Numbered from the stretch's first letter, positions 32,391 through 42,067 are shown. The stretch is 64,000 bases of DNA from an uncultured Acetatifactor sp. (GCA_910583845.1 CAJUAB010000017.1:5859-69858), one strand, 5' to 3'. The notes: generated by a model not told the origin, from the letters alone. Program-made: numbers and translations.

Positions 32391-33233
32391 TATTTCTCCT
32401 CCTCCGGCCCTCCCAAACTGCTCCAGCGCCAGGCGGACCAGCCGCTGCCGCTCCTCCAGCTCCAGGATGCGCTGCCGCGTCCTGGAGCTTACCGCCGCGT
32501 CCGTCCGCAGCCGCTCCAAGATGAGCCGGTTGTTCCGCTGTTCGTCCAAAAGATACTGCCTCAACACCGGGTGGCGCTCCGCCAGGAGCAGGCCCCCGAA
32601 ATAGTCCTGCAAAGTCATGTCTCCCGCGTTCTCCCCGTCGGACGCGCCGCATCGGGCGCTCTCCCCGGGGCAAAGCTGCCGCCCGCTGTCCGTCTCCGGT
32701 CCCATGATCTGCCGCTCTTTCGCCCTCCGGTCCCCGGGCTGTCCTTTCCCCGCCGCCACCTTCATCATGGGATAATATTTTCCGTCCTCGTACACCATGT
32801 TCTCCGCCAGCGTTCTATAACCCGCCCGGCGCAGATAGGCCCGCAGCGCCGGGATCTCTGACTGGGGCTGTAAAATCAGCTCCTCCATGGCTTCCAGCTT
32901 TTCCCTGCCCTCCTCCATGATCCGCCGCATCAGCCTGCCGCCCATGCCCGCGCAGATCATGGTGTCCGCCTCCCCGATTTCCAGCGCCGACACGCCGTCG
33001 GAAAACCGGGTCTCTATGTAATCCTCCAGCCCCTGCTGCTCAATATGCTCCTGCGCCCGGGATAAAGGTCCCTGCCGCACATCCATGGCCAGCACCCGGG
33101 GACTGATTCCCTGCCGTACCAGATAGATGGACACAAAACCGTGATCACAGCCCACGTCGCAGACCCTGTTTCCGGGTGTGACCATATCGGTCAATGCCCG
33201 CATCCGGGCGGACAGAACCACTGTGTTTCCCAT
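32331..33233 (-). CDS. trmK: tRNA (adenine22-N1)-methyltransferase
   Basis: A 300-residue SAM-dependent enzyme. Motif I is VCDVGCDHGFVSIYLV near residue 25, followed by ICAGMGGRLM and LQPQSEIPALRAYL, all typical of TrmK, which makes m1A22 in tRNA. A Gly/Arg/Asp-rich insert at about 165-200 interrupts the domain before the C-terminal helical part. The last 15 residues come from a duplicated repeat. The start shares one base with the rpoD stop (TGATG), indicating translational coupling, as is usual after rpoD in Firmicutes. Confidence 0.92.
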   Translation of the reverse strand: MGNTVVLSARMRALTDMVTPGNRVCDVGCDHGFVSIYLVRQGISPRVLAMDVRQGPLSRAQEHIEQQGLEDYIETRFSDGVSALEIGEADTMICAGMGGRLMRRIMEEGREKLEAMEELILQPQSEIPALRAYLRRAGYRTLAENMVYEDGKYYPMMKVAAGKGQPGDRRAKERQIMGPETDSGRQLCPGESARCGASDGENAGDMTLQDYFGGLLLAERHPVLRQYLLDEQRNNRLILERLRTDAAVSSRTRQRILELEERQRLVRLALEQFGRAGGGEIAHAGGMRNSEQHGPGMRGE

Positions 33234-34348
33234 CAGTCCAGATAATCCTTGAGTTTGCGGCTTCGGCTGGGATGGCGGAGCTTCCGCAGGGCCTTGGCTT
33301 CAATCTGCCGGATTCTCTCCCGGGTCACATTGAACTCCTTGCCCACCTCTTCCAGTGTGCGCGCCCTCCCGTCATCCAGTCCGAAACGCAGGCGCAGAAC
33401 CTTCTGCTCCCTCTCTGTCAGAGTGCCCAGCACCTCCACCAGCTGCTCTTTCAGCAGTGTGAAAGCGGCGGCGTCCGCAGGCACGGGCACATTGTCATCG
33501 GGAAGAAAATCTCCCAGATGGCTGTCCTCCTCCTCACCGATGGGTGTTTCCAGGGACACCGGCTCCTGGCTGATCTTCATGATCTCCCGCACCCGGTCCA
33601 CAGGCATATTCATCTCCTCCGCTATCTCCTCGGGGGAGGGCTCACGGCCCAGTTCCTGCAGGAGCTGACGGCTGACCCGGATCAGCTTGTTGATGGTCTC
33701 CACCATATGCACAGGGATACGGATCGTCCTGGCCTGGTCCGCAATGGCCCTGGTGATGGCCTGGCGAATCCACCAAGTGGCATAAGTGGAAAACTTATAA
33801 CCCTTGCGATAATCAAATTTTTCCACGGCCTTGATCAGTCCCAGATTCCCCTCCTGGATCAGGTCCAGAAACAGCATCCCACGGCCCACATAGCGCTTGG
33901 CAATACTGACCACCAGTCGCAGGTTGGCTTCTGCCAGCCTCTTTTTGGCGTCCTGATCGCCCAGCTCCATCCTCTTTGCCAGTTCGATCTCCTCCTCCGC
34001 GGACAGCAGAGGCACCTTCCCGATCTCCTTCAGATACATGCGGACCGGGTCCTCAATGCTGATGCTGTCCGGTATGGACAGATCCAGATTTTCCATATCC
34101 AGATCCTCCTCCTCGGCGGAGAGCAGGATCTCTTCATCATCCACATCATCGTCATCGGTGATGCGCAGTACATCCACATTATTCTGTTCCAATGTCTCCA
34201 GAATCCGGTCAAACTGATCCTCCTCCAGAGTCATATCCGAGAAAAAGTCATTGATCTCCTGATACTCCAATACATTTTTCTTTTTCTTGGCCATGGCCAG
34301 GAGATTCTTCATCTTTTCCTCAAAACGTGCCTGTGTGTTTTCATCCAT
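33233..34348 (-). CDS. rpoD: Primary RNA polymerase sigma factor
   Basis: A 371-residue sigma-A. An acidic N-terminal region 1.1 (DDDDVDDEEILLSAEEE) is followed by region 1.2 (DPVRMYLKEIG), region 2 (KRYVGRGMLFLDLIQEGNLGLIKAVEKFDYRKGYKFSTYATWWIRQ in shortened form, the core and -10 binding part), region 3, and region 4 (LRFGLDDGRARTLEEVG, VTRERIRQIEAKALRKL) that contacts the -35 box. Length is typical for Clostridia. It sits in dgt-dnaG-rpoD-trmK order. The 197 bases between it and dnaG show no gene and may hold a promoter. Confidence 0.98.
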   Translation of the reverse strand: MDENTQARFEEKMKNLLAMAKKKKNVLEYQEINDFFSDMTLEEDQFDRILETLEQNNVDVLRITDDDDVDDEEILLSAEEEDLDMENLDLSIPDSISIEDPVRMYLKEIGKVPLLSAEEEIELAKRMELGDQDAKKRLAEANLRLVVSIAKRYVGRGMLFLDLIQEGNLGLIKAVEKFDYRKGYKFSTYATWWIRQAITRAIADQARTIRIPVHMVETINKLIRVSRQLLQELGREPSPEEIAEEMNMPVDRVREIMKISQEPVSLETPIGEEEDSHLGDFLPDDNVPVPADAAAFTLLKEQLVEVLGTLTEREQKVLRLRFGLDDGRARTLEEVGKEFNVTRERIRQIEAKALRKLRHPSRSRKLKDYLD

Positions 34349-34545
34349 CCTTACGGTTTCCTTTCTGATTTAAGTTACACATATCCCCTTACGATACCTG
34401 AATTCCGGATTCTCCCGCGGCCTGTTCCGTTGCGGGCATAAATCCGGACACTCGCCGGGGCTACGCTGTATATGTTCCGTATATCGGTGCGCTGACACGC
34501 TCCCATCTCACAGAAAGTAAGTGTGGCAGTACACTATTATTGACT

Positions 34546-36318
34546 TCATTCCAGTGAAATATGCGTTTTTGCCAGCTCTTCCAGGGCTTTCTTGCCCGAA
34601 ACCACCTTTCCTAACGCCGTCACGTCCGAGCCCAGCTGTGTGGTAAGATGCTCATAGCTGTTCTTTTTTACCGCGTACAAAATATCATGCAGAGCCTTCT
34701 CCCGCTCCTGCCTGGTACTCAGCCGGGGCAGATTCGTGTTGAAAAGCTCCGCCACCTGACGCTGCTCCTCCTGATCCTGAAACATGCTGACAATGGCCGC
34801 GGGCTGATACTGCCCCGCCTCCAGCTCCTGAAACAGCCGCTCCGCCACCTGACGGTACAGCTCTTCGGTAAAATCCTTCGCATCCACATAGCGGGCGATT
34901 TTCGGATAAATCGCCGGATCGTCCACGATCCAGGTCAGAAGCAGCCGCTGGGAACGTTTGCTGTTCTCCCCGGGCGTATTCTTTGGCTGCAGACCTGATT
35001 TGGGCCGCTCCGGGGGCCTGTCCACGCCGGTCTGCATGGCGTAGCTGCCCACCAGCCTGCGCAGGTTCTGGGGGCCGATGTGATATTTCTCCGCTATGGC
35101 CTCCAGATAGTTTTCCCTCTCCACATCCACGGAAAAACCGCAGAGTTTTCTGGCGATCTCTTTATAAAACAACGTTTTGGACTCCGGGTCTTTCAGGTCA
35201 TAATCCCTCTCCAGCATACGGATCTCGAAAAAGAAACTGTTTTCCGCCCGGGACACGCGCTCCTGAAAGGCCTCCCTGCCCAGATTCTTGATGAACTCGT
35301 CCGGGTCCTTGTATGGCTGCATGTCAATGATCCTGCCGGTAAGTCCCGCCTCCCGCAGAATGCCGATGCCCCGCAGAGCGGCCTTGACTCCCGCCCCGTC
35401 GCTGTCATAGGCCAGCAGCACACTGTCCGTATAGCGTTTCAGCAGCATGGCCTGCTCCGCGGTAAAGGCGGTCCCCAGAGAGGCCACCGCCTGGGTAAAA
35501 CCCGCCTGGTGCATGGCGATCACGTCCATATACCCCTCGCAGAGTATGATATTGCCGCTCCGGGCCGTGCGGGCAAAGTTCAGCCCGTAGAGATTGCGTC
35601 TTTTATCAAAAATCGGCGTTTCCGGGGAGTTCAGATACTTGGGCTCCCCCTGCCCCATAACGCGGCCCCCAAAGCCGATCACCTTTCCCCGGATGTCCTG
35701 AATGGGATACATCACCCGGTTCCAGAACTGACTCAGCAGGCCGGTCCGCTCATTGTAGCTTCCCAGCCCCGCCTCAATGATCAGCTTGTCCTCAAAGCCC
35801 TTCTGTTTCAGGTACTGGATCAGTCCCGCGCCGCTTTTGCCCGCGTATCCCAGGCCGAATCGGTGCATGGTCTCCTCTGTCAGGGCCCGCTCCGCCAGGT
35901 AGCGGTATCCCACCTGTCCCTGGGGACTGCGCAGCTGATAATAGAAAAAGGTCGCCGCCTCCCTGTTGACATCCAGAAGCCTCTGCCGGTGATTCTGCCT
36001 CTTTCGCTGCTCCTCGTCGTACTCCGCCTCCGGCAGCGTGACCCCCGCCCGCTGCGCCAGCATTTTCACGGCTTCCGGAAATGTATAATTTTCATAATTC
36101 ATGACAAATGTATAGACATTGCCTCCCGCGCCGCAGCCAAAGCAATGATACATCTGCTTGGCCCCGTTGACGGAGAAGGAAGGTGTCTTCTCATTGTGAA
36201 AAGGACAGCAGCCCCAATGGTTCGCGCCCTTTTTCTGGAGCCGGACATATCCGGAAACCACATCCACAATGTCGTTTTTCAGCCTGATTTCCTCCACCAG
36301 TTCTTCCGGAAAAAACAT
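34546..36318 (-). CDS. dnaG: DNA primase
   Basis: A 590-residue primase. The zinc-binding domain is visible as C-P-F-H ... Y-H-C-F-G-C within residues 38-63, the TOPRIM domain as ILCEGYMDVIAMHQAGF and AYDSDGAG near residues 260-310, and a helical DnaB-interacting C-terminus completes the protein. It makes RNA primers for replication. RBS GCGAGG precedes ATG 36318. It lies 15 bases after dgt. Confidence 0.97.
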   Translation of the reverse strand: MFFPEELVEEIRLKNDIVDVVSGYVRLQKKGANHWGCCPFHNEKTPSFSVNGAKQMYHCFGCGAGGNVYTFVMNYENYTFPEAVKMLAQRAGVTLPEAEYDEEQRKRQNHRQRLLDVNREAATFFYYQLRSPQGQVGYRYLAERALTEETMHRFGLGYAGKSGAGLIQYLKQKGFEDKLIIEAGLGSYNERTGLLSQFWNRVMYPIQDIRGKVIGFGGRVMGQGEPKYLNSPETPIFDKRRNLYGLNFARTARSGNIILCEGYMDVIAMHQAGFTQAVASLGTAFTAEQAMLLKRYTDSVLLAYDSDGAGVKAALRGIGILREAGLTGRIIDMQPYKDPDEFIKNLGREAFQERVSRAENSFFFEIRMLERDYDLKDPESKTLFYKEIARKLCGFSVDVERENYLEAIAEKYHIGPQNLRRLVGSYAMQTGVDRPPERPKSGLQPKNTPGENSKRSQRLLLTWIVDDPAIYPKIARYVDAKDFTEELYRQVAERLFQELEAGQYQPAAIVSMFQDQEEQRQVAELFNTNLPRLSTRQEREKALHDILYAVKKNSYEHLTTQLGSDVTALGKVVSGKKALEELAKTHISLE

Positions 36319-36333
36319 ACTGTATACCTCGCG

Positions 36334-37338
36334 CTATAAAATCCAGGACTTTGGTATGTAAAGCTCATCGTACTGGGAGATGGCAAACCGGTCGCTCATG
36401 GCGCTTATATAATCGCAGACCACTTTCTCCCGGGGTTCTCCCTCCGAGATCAGGTTCAGATACTCCCGGGGCAGGTGGTCAATATGTCCCAGATAATACT
36501 GATACAGCGTCTTGATCAGCGCCTCCGCCTTGCCCTCCTCCCCCTTGGCCACAGGGTTCTGATACACCCTCTGGAACATAAAGCACCGCAGCTTCTTCAT
36601 GGCCTGCTCCACCTCCGGAGACATGCGGATATCCGGCTGATCCACACTGTGAATCACAATATCATGGATAAAATGATCCAGCCGCTCACCGGTGGTAAAG
36701 CCAATCACTTCCCCGATCTCCGCCGGCACATCAGCCTCCGTGAGGATTCCCCCCCGAATGGCGTCGTCCATATCATGATGAATGTAGGCGATCTTATCGG
36801 ACAGGCGCACGATCTTTCCTTCCAGTGTGTGAGGCGTGCCGCTGGTCTGGTGGTTCAGAATCCCATCCCGCACCTCGTAAGTCAGATTCAGCCCCTGCCC
36901 CTTTTTCTCCAGACGCTCCACCGTGCGGACGCTCTGCTGACTGTGTTCAAATCCAAAGGGACATACATCGTTCAGCGCCCGCTCACCCGCATGCCCGAAA
37001 GGCGTATGCCCCAGGTCATGCCCCAGCGCGATGGCCTCCACCAGATCCTCATTCAGTTTCAGCGCCTTGGCGATGGTGCGGGCATTCTGAGACACCTCCA
37101 GGGTATGGGTCAGACGGGTTCGGTAATGATCCCCTTCCGGTGCCAGAAACACCTGGGTCTTATCCTTCAGCCTGCGGAAGGACTTGCTGTGCAGAATCCG
37201 GTCCCTGTCCCGCTGAAAGACCGGTCTGATATCGCACTGCTCCTCGCTTCTCTCCCTGCCTCTGGAATTCATGCTCAAGGTGGCAAAAGGACTCAGATAC
37301 TCCTTTTCCCATCGCTCCAACCCCTCCCGTATTGTCAT
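36334..37338 (-). CDS. dgt: Deoxyguanosinetriphosphate triphosphohydrolase-like protein
   Basis: A 334-residue HD-domain enzyme that splits dNTPs to deoxynucleoside and triphosphate. Visible motifs are RLTHTLEVSQ with the first HD histidine, AIALGHDLGHTPFGHAGE with the HD pair, and LSDKIAYIHHDMDDA with the final Asp. ATG 37338 with AAGG ten bases upstream is preferred; ATG 37347 is the near alternative. The dgt-dnaG-rpoD gene order is conserved in Clostridia. Confidence 0.93.
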   Translation of the reverse strand: MTIREGLERWEKEYLSPFATLSMNSRGRERSEEQCDIRPVFQRDRDRILHSKSFRRLKDKTQVFLAPEGDHYRTRLTHTLEVSQNARTIAKALKLNEDLVEAIALGHDLGHTPFGHAGERALNDVCPFGFEHSQQSVRTVERLEKKGQGLNLTYEVRDGILNHQTSGTPHTLEGKIVRLSDKIAYIHHDMDDAIRGGILTEADVPAEIGEVIGFTTGERLDHFIHDIVIHSVDQPDIRMSPEVEQAMKKLRCFMFQRVYQNPVAKGEEGKAEALIKTLYQYYLGHIDHLPREYLNLISEGEPREKVVCDYISAMSDRFAISQYDELYIPKSWIL

Positions 37339-37500
37339 TTGCACCATGCCTTTCCGCAGCCGGTTTTGCGGACTGCATCCCGTCACACTGTTCTCCTACT
37401 TCTTATATTCTGCAATTTTTCCTTAAATCCTTTTTCTTTTTCCGAAAAAGAATCCGGCTTTTGAACGCCGGACTCCTGGAACTTACGCATATGAACGGCC

Positions 37501-37547
37501 AGTTGCGAAACGCCTCCCGCAAGCGGCGGGAAAAACGTTTCGCAACT
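37501..37547. other. Nested palindrome between dgt and esterase
   Basis: AGTTGCGAAACG (37501-37512) pairs with 37536-37547, enclosing CCCGC-aagcg-GCGGG. A run of A (37531-37535) gives a T-run on the minus strand inside the outer loop. It follows the esterase stop (37571) and may act as its terminator, but the double hairpin is unusual. Confidence 0.55.
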
Positions 37548-37570
37548 GCCTGACGCAAATGAGAAGGCTG

Positions 37571-38473
37571 TCATCTGCAAATACTGTATATGAAATCCGC
37601 AATGGAATCCATGGCCCCATAAGCCGTCTTAAAGGGAGACATCTGAAATACATGCCACATCCCCTTGAAATGCTCGAACTTTACCGACACATGTTCCTCC
37701 AGCAGCCGCGTGTACAGCCGTCTGGCATCACTGTAGAGGATCTCGTTCTCACCCACCTGGATACAGACCGGAGGAAAATCCCTGTGGTCCCCAAAAAGCG
37801 GGGAGATCAGCGGATTCTCCAGATCCTGCCCCTGGGCGTAGGCCAGGATCATGCGGTCAATATACTCCGCGTTCAGCACCGGGTCCACCTCCGCCCGGGT
37901 CTGAAAGGACTCGCCCGAGGAAGTCAGGTCCGTCCAGGGGGACATGAGCACCAGCCCTCTTGGCAGCAGGCGCTTCTGTTCTTTCAATTGCAGCGCCAGA
38001 GCCAGGGCCAGATTCCCGCCCGCGGAATCTCCCGCCACAATCACTTCCCTGGCCCCATATCCCAGCAGCATCAGATAGTCCCATGCCTTCATGGCATCTT
38101 CCAGCGCCGCCGGACAGGGATGCTCCGGCGCCAGCCTGTAGTCAAAACACAGCACATCCATAAAAGTGGAGGACGCCAGCTTGGACGTCAGTGTGCGGGC
38201 ATACTTACGGCTGCCTGTGGAATATCCTCCCCCGTGACAGTACAGAATCACATACTTTTTCATATGGGCACGGTTTATGGATACCCACTCGGCCTCCATC
38301 TCCCCGATCCGGAACTCCTCATAATGGATTTCCCTGGTGTTGCCCAGAATTTCCCCAATATGGTTCTGGGACTGCCGATGCTTCTCAATATCCGTGTTCT
38401 CCACCAGACCGTGGGCTCTGCGGACCAGCTGCATCATGCGCTGGTTCCGGCTGTTTTCTTTCTTGTCTACCAT
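37571..38473 (-). CDS. Alpha/beta hydrolase, hormone-sensitive-lipase family
   Basis: A 300-residue esterase. The oxyanion-hole HGGGY near residue 80, the nucleophile elbow GDSAGG near 155, an Asp in ENEILYSDA and a His in GMWHVF are in the order of the HSL (family IV) esterases. There is no signal peptide, so it acts in the cytoplasm on short-chain esters. It lies in an apparent operon with a zinc-ribbon membrane protein and an acyltransferase, suggesting esters made by one are cleaved by the other. Confidence 0.9.
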   Translation of the reverse strand: MVDKKENSRNQRMMQLVRRAHGLVENTDIEKHRQSQNHIGEILGNTREIHYEEFRIGEMEAEWVSINRAHMKKYVILYCHGGGYSTGSRKYARTLTSKLASSTFMDVLCFDYRLAPEHPCPAALEDAMKAWDYLMLLGYGAREVIVAGDSAGGNLALALALQLKEQKRLLPRGLVLMSPWTDLTSSGESFQTRAEVDPVLNAEYIDRMILAYAQGQDLENPLISPLFGDHRDFPPVCIQVGENEILYSDARRLYTRLLEEHVSVKFEHFKGMWHVFQMSPFKTAYGAMDSIADFIYSICR

Positions 38474-38548
38474 TTTCTCTCCCGTTTTGTATCTGACTGT
38501 TGGAAATCTGCAAAAGAGGGCAATTTCCCATGTCCTTTTGCTGTTTTT

Positions 38549-39253
38549 CTAAAAGTGAAGTCTCCTGCGCACTTCGTTGCGCAGCCGCCTTCTGGACAAC
38601 ACCGTGATCAGCATGGCATCCACACAGGCCGTCACGGTCAGCACCACCGCGGACCAGCTCAGGGCAATATGCCTTGCCACATACAGGTCGATCAGGATCT
38701 CCAGCCCCAGGCACAACAGGCCCACCGCGTTTACCACATACAGCGCGTTCGTCAGAAAGGAGCTGGGGAGGCTCCGGATACACACGGTAAGCAGCTCCGC
38801 TATAACCGTCGCCAGCAGTACGATGGGAAGTCCCAGCCCCCACATCCAGTCCTGGTCTGCCGTCAGAAAACTCAGCATAAACAGGTACAGTCCCGTCGCC
38901 ACCCCGTCAAAAAGCAGGGACAGATAGATGGGCTGACGGCTGTCAATCACAAGCGGAATCATCATGACCCAGAGCAGCAGACAGGCCCCGATGACTGCCA
39001 GAGACCAGGCCACCCCGGTAAACACCAGCAGATTCAGCAGGCCGCAGGCCACCGCGGTTGCCCCCAGAATGCTGGTAGTCAATATGCCCAGATCCTTGCG
39101 CCGGATGGTCTCCACCGCCCCTTTCTCCGCGGGAAAGGGAGATGGCTTTTTGAGTCCGGCAAGCTCCCTGGGGTTCATCACCGGCGTGTTGCACAGCGGA
39201 CATTCCTCCAGCGCGCCGTCCAGTTCTACCCCGCAATTTACACAATATGACAT
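38549..39253 (-). CDS. Zinc-ribbon membrane protein (DUF6320-like)
   Basis: A 234-residue protein. Residues 1-24 have a zinc ribbon, C-V-N-C ... C-P-L-C. After a linker, six hydrophobic helices fill residues 60-225. The pattern resembles DUF6320, whose function is not known; the family name is given from memory and is moderately sure. It lies between the esterase and the acyltransferase genes, 19 bases from the latter. Confidence 0.7.
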   Translation of the reverse strand: MSYCVNCGVELDGALEECPLCNTPVMNPRELAGLKKPSPFPAEKGAVETIRRKDLGILTTSILGATAVACGLLNLLVFTGVAWSLAVIGACLLLWVMMIPLVIDSRQPIYLSLLFDGVATGLYLFMLSFLTADQDWMWGLGLPIVLLATVIAELLTVCIRSLPSSFLTNALYVVNAVGLLCLGLEILIDLYVARHIALSWSAVVLTVTACVDAMLITVLSRRRLRNEVRRRLHF

Positions 39254-39272
39254 AGTTTTACATCCTTTCCCG

Positions 39273-40574
39273 TCAAAGAACCTCTGTACTGCGGTTGCTC
39301 TCTATCTTCACATGAATCCCGTCCTGCACCAGCTTCCGGAAAAAACAGCGCTCCACATCCGCCTCAATGATGCTGCTGGCAAAATTGATGGTCAGCACAT
39401 CCCCGAAACTGATAATGGCACAGTTGGTCCTGGAGGAAAATGGCTGCCCCATATAGATGTCAAAGCGCTCAATATAAGGCTTCATGGCTCCCGGCACTTG
39501 CAACGCGCCCATATTGGTGAGTCCCGCGGAGGAGTTTTTGTCCTGCACCTTGGTATAGAACTGCCGTACCACAAAATCCTTGATAAACAGCGGCACCACC
39601 CGGATCAGGGGATTGCGCTGTGTCTCGGCGTTGGTGGTAATGTCTCCCCGCAGCAGCTTCTCGTTCAGATAATACTGCATATAATGACGCACCTGTTCCA
39701 CAATCTCCGGAAAGGTGTAGTCCCCCAGCCGGGGGTCCACTCCCGGATAAATCATGGTAATAAAATTCCGCAGAGTCCTGGATGGGAAAAATCTGCGCAG
39801 ATTCACCGGCATGGCTATCTTCACCGGGCGTTGTCTGCGGCTCTTTTCCTGTTCCTGTTTCTGCAGCAGGGCATGGATCAGCACGGCATTGAGATATTCC
39901 GTCACCGTGGCGTTGTAACGCCTGGCTACCTGTATCACCTGACTCACCGACATAATCCCGTCTATGATATTCAGGGTATAAAAGGGCTCCATGGTCCCCC
40001 TGACCCTGTAAGTCTTCTCCCCCGGTCTGGGCGGGCAGACCCTGGCGTTGGCATAGCGCATGTAGGCGTCCTCCAGCTCCTCCGGGTCCGGCCGGCTTCC
40101 GATATCCAGCACAAAGCCCTCGGGGCGTATCCGGGCTTCGTATTTCAGACGCAGATACTGCGCCGTCACCGTCATCAGCAGGCACATACCGCCGGTGCCG
40201 TCCCCCAGACTGTGATGCGCCTCCAGGGCAATCCGTCCCCCATAATAGTAAAATCGCACCAGATAGCGGTTATTTCCCTTAAAATGCATGGGCTGGCAGG
40301 GATTTCTTACATCCGGCTGCACAAAGGGACCCGGTCGGTTGTTGGGTTCCAGATAACGCCAGAACACGCCTTTGCGTATGGCGGCCTTGTAGGTGGGAAA
40401 GCGGGGCATGACCTGGTCCACTGCCTGTTGCAGCACCACCGGGTCCACCTCCTCTTTCAGCAACACCGACAGGCGGTACACGGAGGAAAAATCTCTCCGC
40501 TGCAAGGTAGGGTAAACAATGGCCGACAGATCCAGCCGATACCAATCTTCTGTACGCTTTTGCTCTATGACCAT
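39273..40574 (-). CDS. Condensation-domain/alcohol acetyltransferase-like acyltransferase
   Basis: A 433-residue protein related to the condensation/AATase acyltransferase superfamily. The catalytic-type motif HHSLGDGTGG near residue 120 fits HHxxxDG, and the C-terminal part contains NCAIISFGDVLTINF, matching the second half of the fold. It likely transfers an acyl group from CoA to a hydroxyl; substrate unknown. The start at 40574 follows TTAGGAGAAAACCCA; the frame extends to 40856 over the Nudix gene without support. Confidence 0.8.
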   Translation of the reverse strand: MVIEQKRTEDWYRLDLSAIVYPTLQRRDFSSVYRLSVLLKEEVDPVVLQQAVDQVMPRFPTYKAAIRKGVFWRYLEPNNRPGPFVQPDVRNPCQPMHFKGNNRYLVRFYYYGGRIALEAHHSLGDGTGGMCLLMTVTAQYLRLKYEARIRPEGFVLDIGSRPDPEELEDAYMRYANARVCPPRPGEKTYRVRGTMEPFYTLNIIDGIMSVSQVIQVARRYNATVTEYLNAVLIHALLQKQEQEKSRRQRPVKIAMPVNLRRFFPSRTLRNFITMIYPGVDPRLGDYTFPEIVEQVRHYMQYYLNEKLLRGDITTNAETQRNPLIRVVPLFIKDFVVRQFYTKVQDKNSSAGLTNMGALQVPGAMKPYIERFDIYMGQPFSSRTNCAIISFGDVLTINFASSIIEADVERCFFRKLVQDGIHVKIESNRSTEVL

Positions 40575-40645
40575 TGGGTTTTCTCCTAATAAAATCGCTG
40601 CGCAATAGCTCTGAAGGGCAAAGTCCCTGCGCGATGGCTCTTCCC

Positions 40646-41263
40646 TCAGATTTCGTCTGTGAAGGCCAGGGGGTCTTCCTCGCTGCTGTGGATAAAATGC
40701 ATCAGCATATAGGCGCACATAATAGCCACATTCTCCTCCCGCAGTATCCGCCTGCACTCCTCCCTGTCCGCCAGAACGATCTGAATGTCCTCTGTGTCCT
40801 CCTGGTGGCTGTTGTTGGGAACCCCTTCGCAGTAACCGTATACCGTGCCGCAGCACTCGTCAGTCATGCCCACCGTGGTATAATAGGGTCTGGCATAGGC
40901 GGCATGCACCTTTTTGGGAGTGAATTTCAGTCCGGTTTCCTCATAGATCTCCCTGACACCGGCCTCAAACATATCCTCCCCCTCCTCCACAAGTCCCGCG
41001 GGAAACTCATAGATGTAATCGTTGATGGGATACCGGAACTGACGGACCAGCACCACCCTGTCCTTCTTCTCCCCGTAGACGCCGTAGATGATCACCCCGT
41101 CCGAACGCCCATCGTGGCACAGCGCCTTCAAATCCTGCTGGTCTCTGGCCCGGGAAGCCACAAAGTAGGGAGTAGTCACCCCGTCCCTGTGCTCCGCCTC
41201 AAACTCATAGAGATTGAGAAATCTGTTATCCGTCTGTTTTCTGATCTGCTTTACCCTGTTCAT
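40646..41263 (-). CDS. Nudix hydrolase, ADP-ribose pyrophosphatase-like
   Basis: A 205-residue protein with a complete Nudix box, GLVEEGEDMFEAGVREIYEE followed by TGL, near residues 98-120. The N-terminal strand region and length fit ADP-sugar pyrophosphatases that hydrolyse nucleoside diphosphates linked to another group. Cytoplasmic. It lies 71 bases before the acyltransferase gene and may share its transcript. Confidence 0.9.
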   Translation of the reverse strand: MNRVKQIRKQTDNRFLNLYEFEAEHRDGVTTPYFVASRARDQQDLKALCHDGRSDGVIIYGVYGEKKDRVVLVRQFRYPINDYIYEFPAGLVEEGEDMFEAGVREIYEETGLKFTPKKVHAAYARPYYTTVGMTDECCGTVYGYCEGVPNNSHQEDTEDIQIVLADREECRRILREENVAIMCAYMLMHFIHSSEEDPLAFTDEI

Positions 41264-41348
41264 CCGCCTGTTCCCTCTTTCCTGTTATTATGGCCAAAAC
41301 AGCCGCTAAACTTACCTTGCCTGTGTATATTCTGAGCCTGACTCAAAA

Positions 41349-41942
41349 TCAGAAAATGGATTTCCGGTATAAATCATATATGTCGATGTTTTTTTCGACA
41401 AATGCGTCTATCAGTCTCTGATAACCGTTTTCCCGCATAAATCCATATTCCTTTTCCGATATCGGATTTATCATCAGCCACGTGATAACACGATTATCCG
41501 TTTCTATTATCCCCAGATCATGATGAAGCGAAAACGGCGGAATTAACAGAATGTGTTTCATATCAATATTGGGCTGATAGATCGGAATGATGTCCTTATA
41601 GACCTCATATGGATGCGCCCGCACCCGGCCCTTTATCATGGCAAACGCGCAGGTGGACAAAAGGCCGTCAAACCAGTTGTTTCTGCTGTCGCAAATCCCC
41701 ATAAACTCAACATTCAGTTCCCGGTTATCCGCCGTCAGCAGATTTTCACACCGGAATACGCCTGCCGTCGAGTAAGAGGTGACTCCGGCAAAGGGACTGT
41801 CCGGACATCTCACGATCTCCACGCAGGCCCGTTCATCCTCCGATACAAAGTTGCTCACCTGAACCGGCTTTTCAAAAACTTCTTCTATACGCTGTAATAC
41901 CAATTGTTTTTGCCTCATATCCGGGCTGACCTGCTCCATACC
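41349..41942 (-). CDS. Suppressor-of-fused (SUFU) domain protein
   Basis: A 197-residue protein resembling SUFU domains (PF05076): a central ILLIPPFSLHHDLG block then TWLMINPISEKEYGFMRENG and a C-terminal ...LYRKS. In bacteria SUFU proteins are common immunity proteins of polymorphic toxin systems. Here no toxin gene is adjacent, so it would be an orphan. The start at 41942 (Met before EQVSPDM) follows GGGGAG by 9 bases; upstream in-frame codons to 42014 are less likely. Confidence 0.7.
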   Translation of the reverse strand, partial: GMEQVSPDMRQKQLVLQRIEEVFEKPVQVSNFVSEDERACVEIVRCPDSPFAGVTSYSTAGVFRCENLLTADNRELNVEFMGICDSRNNWFDGLLSTCAFAMIKGRVRAHPYEVYKDIIPIYQPNIDMKHILLIPPFSLHHDLGIIETDNRVITWLMINPISEKEYGFMRENGYQRLIDAFVEKNIDIYDLYRKSIF

Positions 41943-42067
41943 TGTCATCTCCCCATTCCACAGTGTACCGGAATCCAACACTTTGCGCCGTAACTTTGAT
42001 CTCCTGTCTATCATACCAGATATTCCACGGAAAAAAAAGCCAAATATCTATAATGTCGCATTTTACT

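Noticed and set aside
33194..34441. Long plus-strand frame opposite rpoD
   Set aside because: It is a shadow of the sigma factor gene, with no start signal and no recognisable domain.
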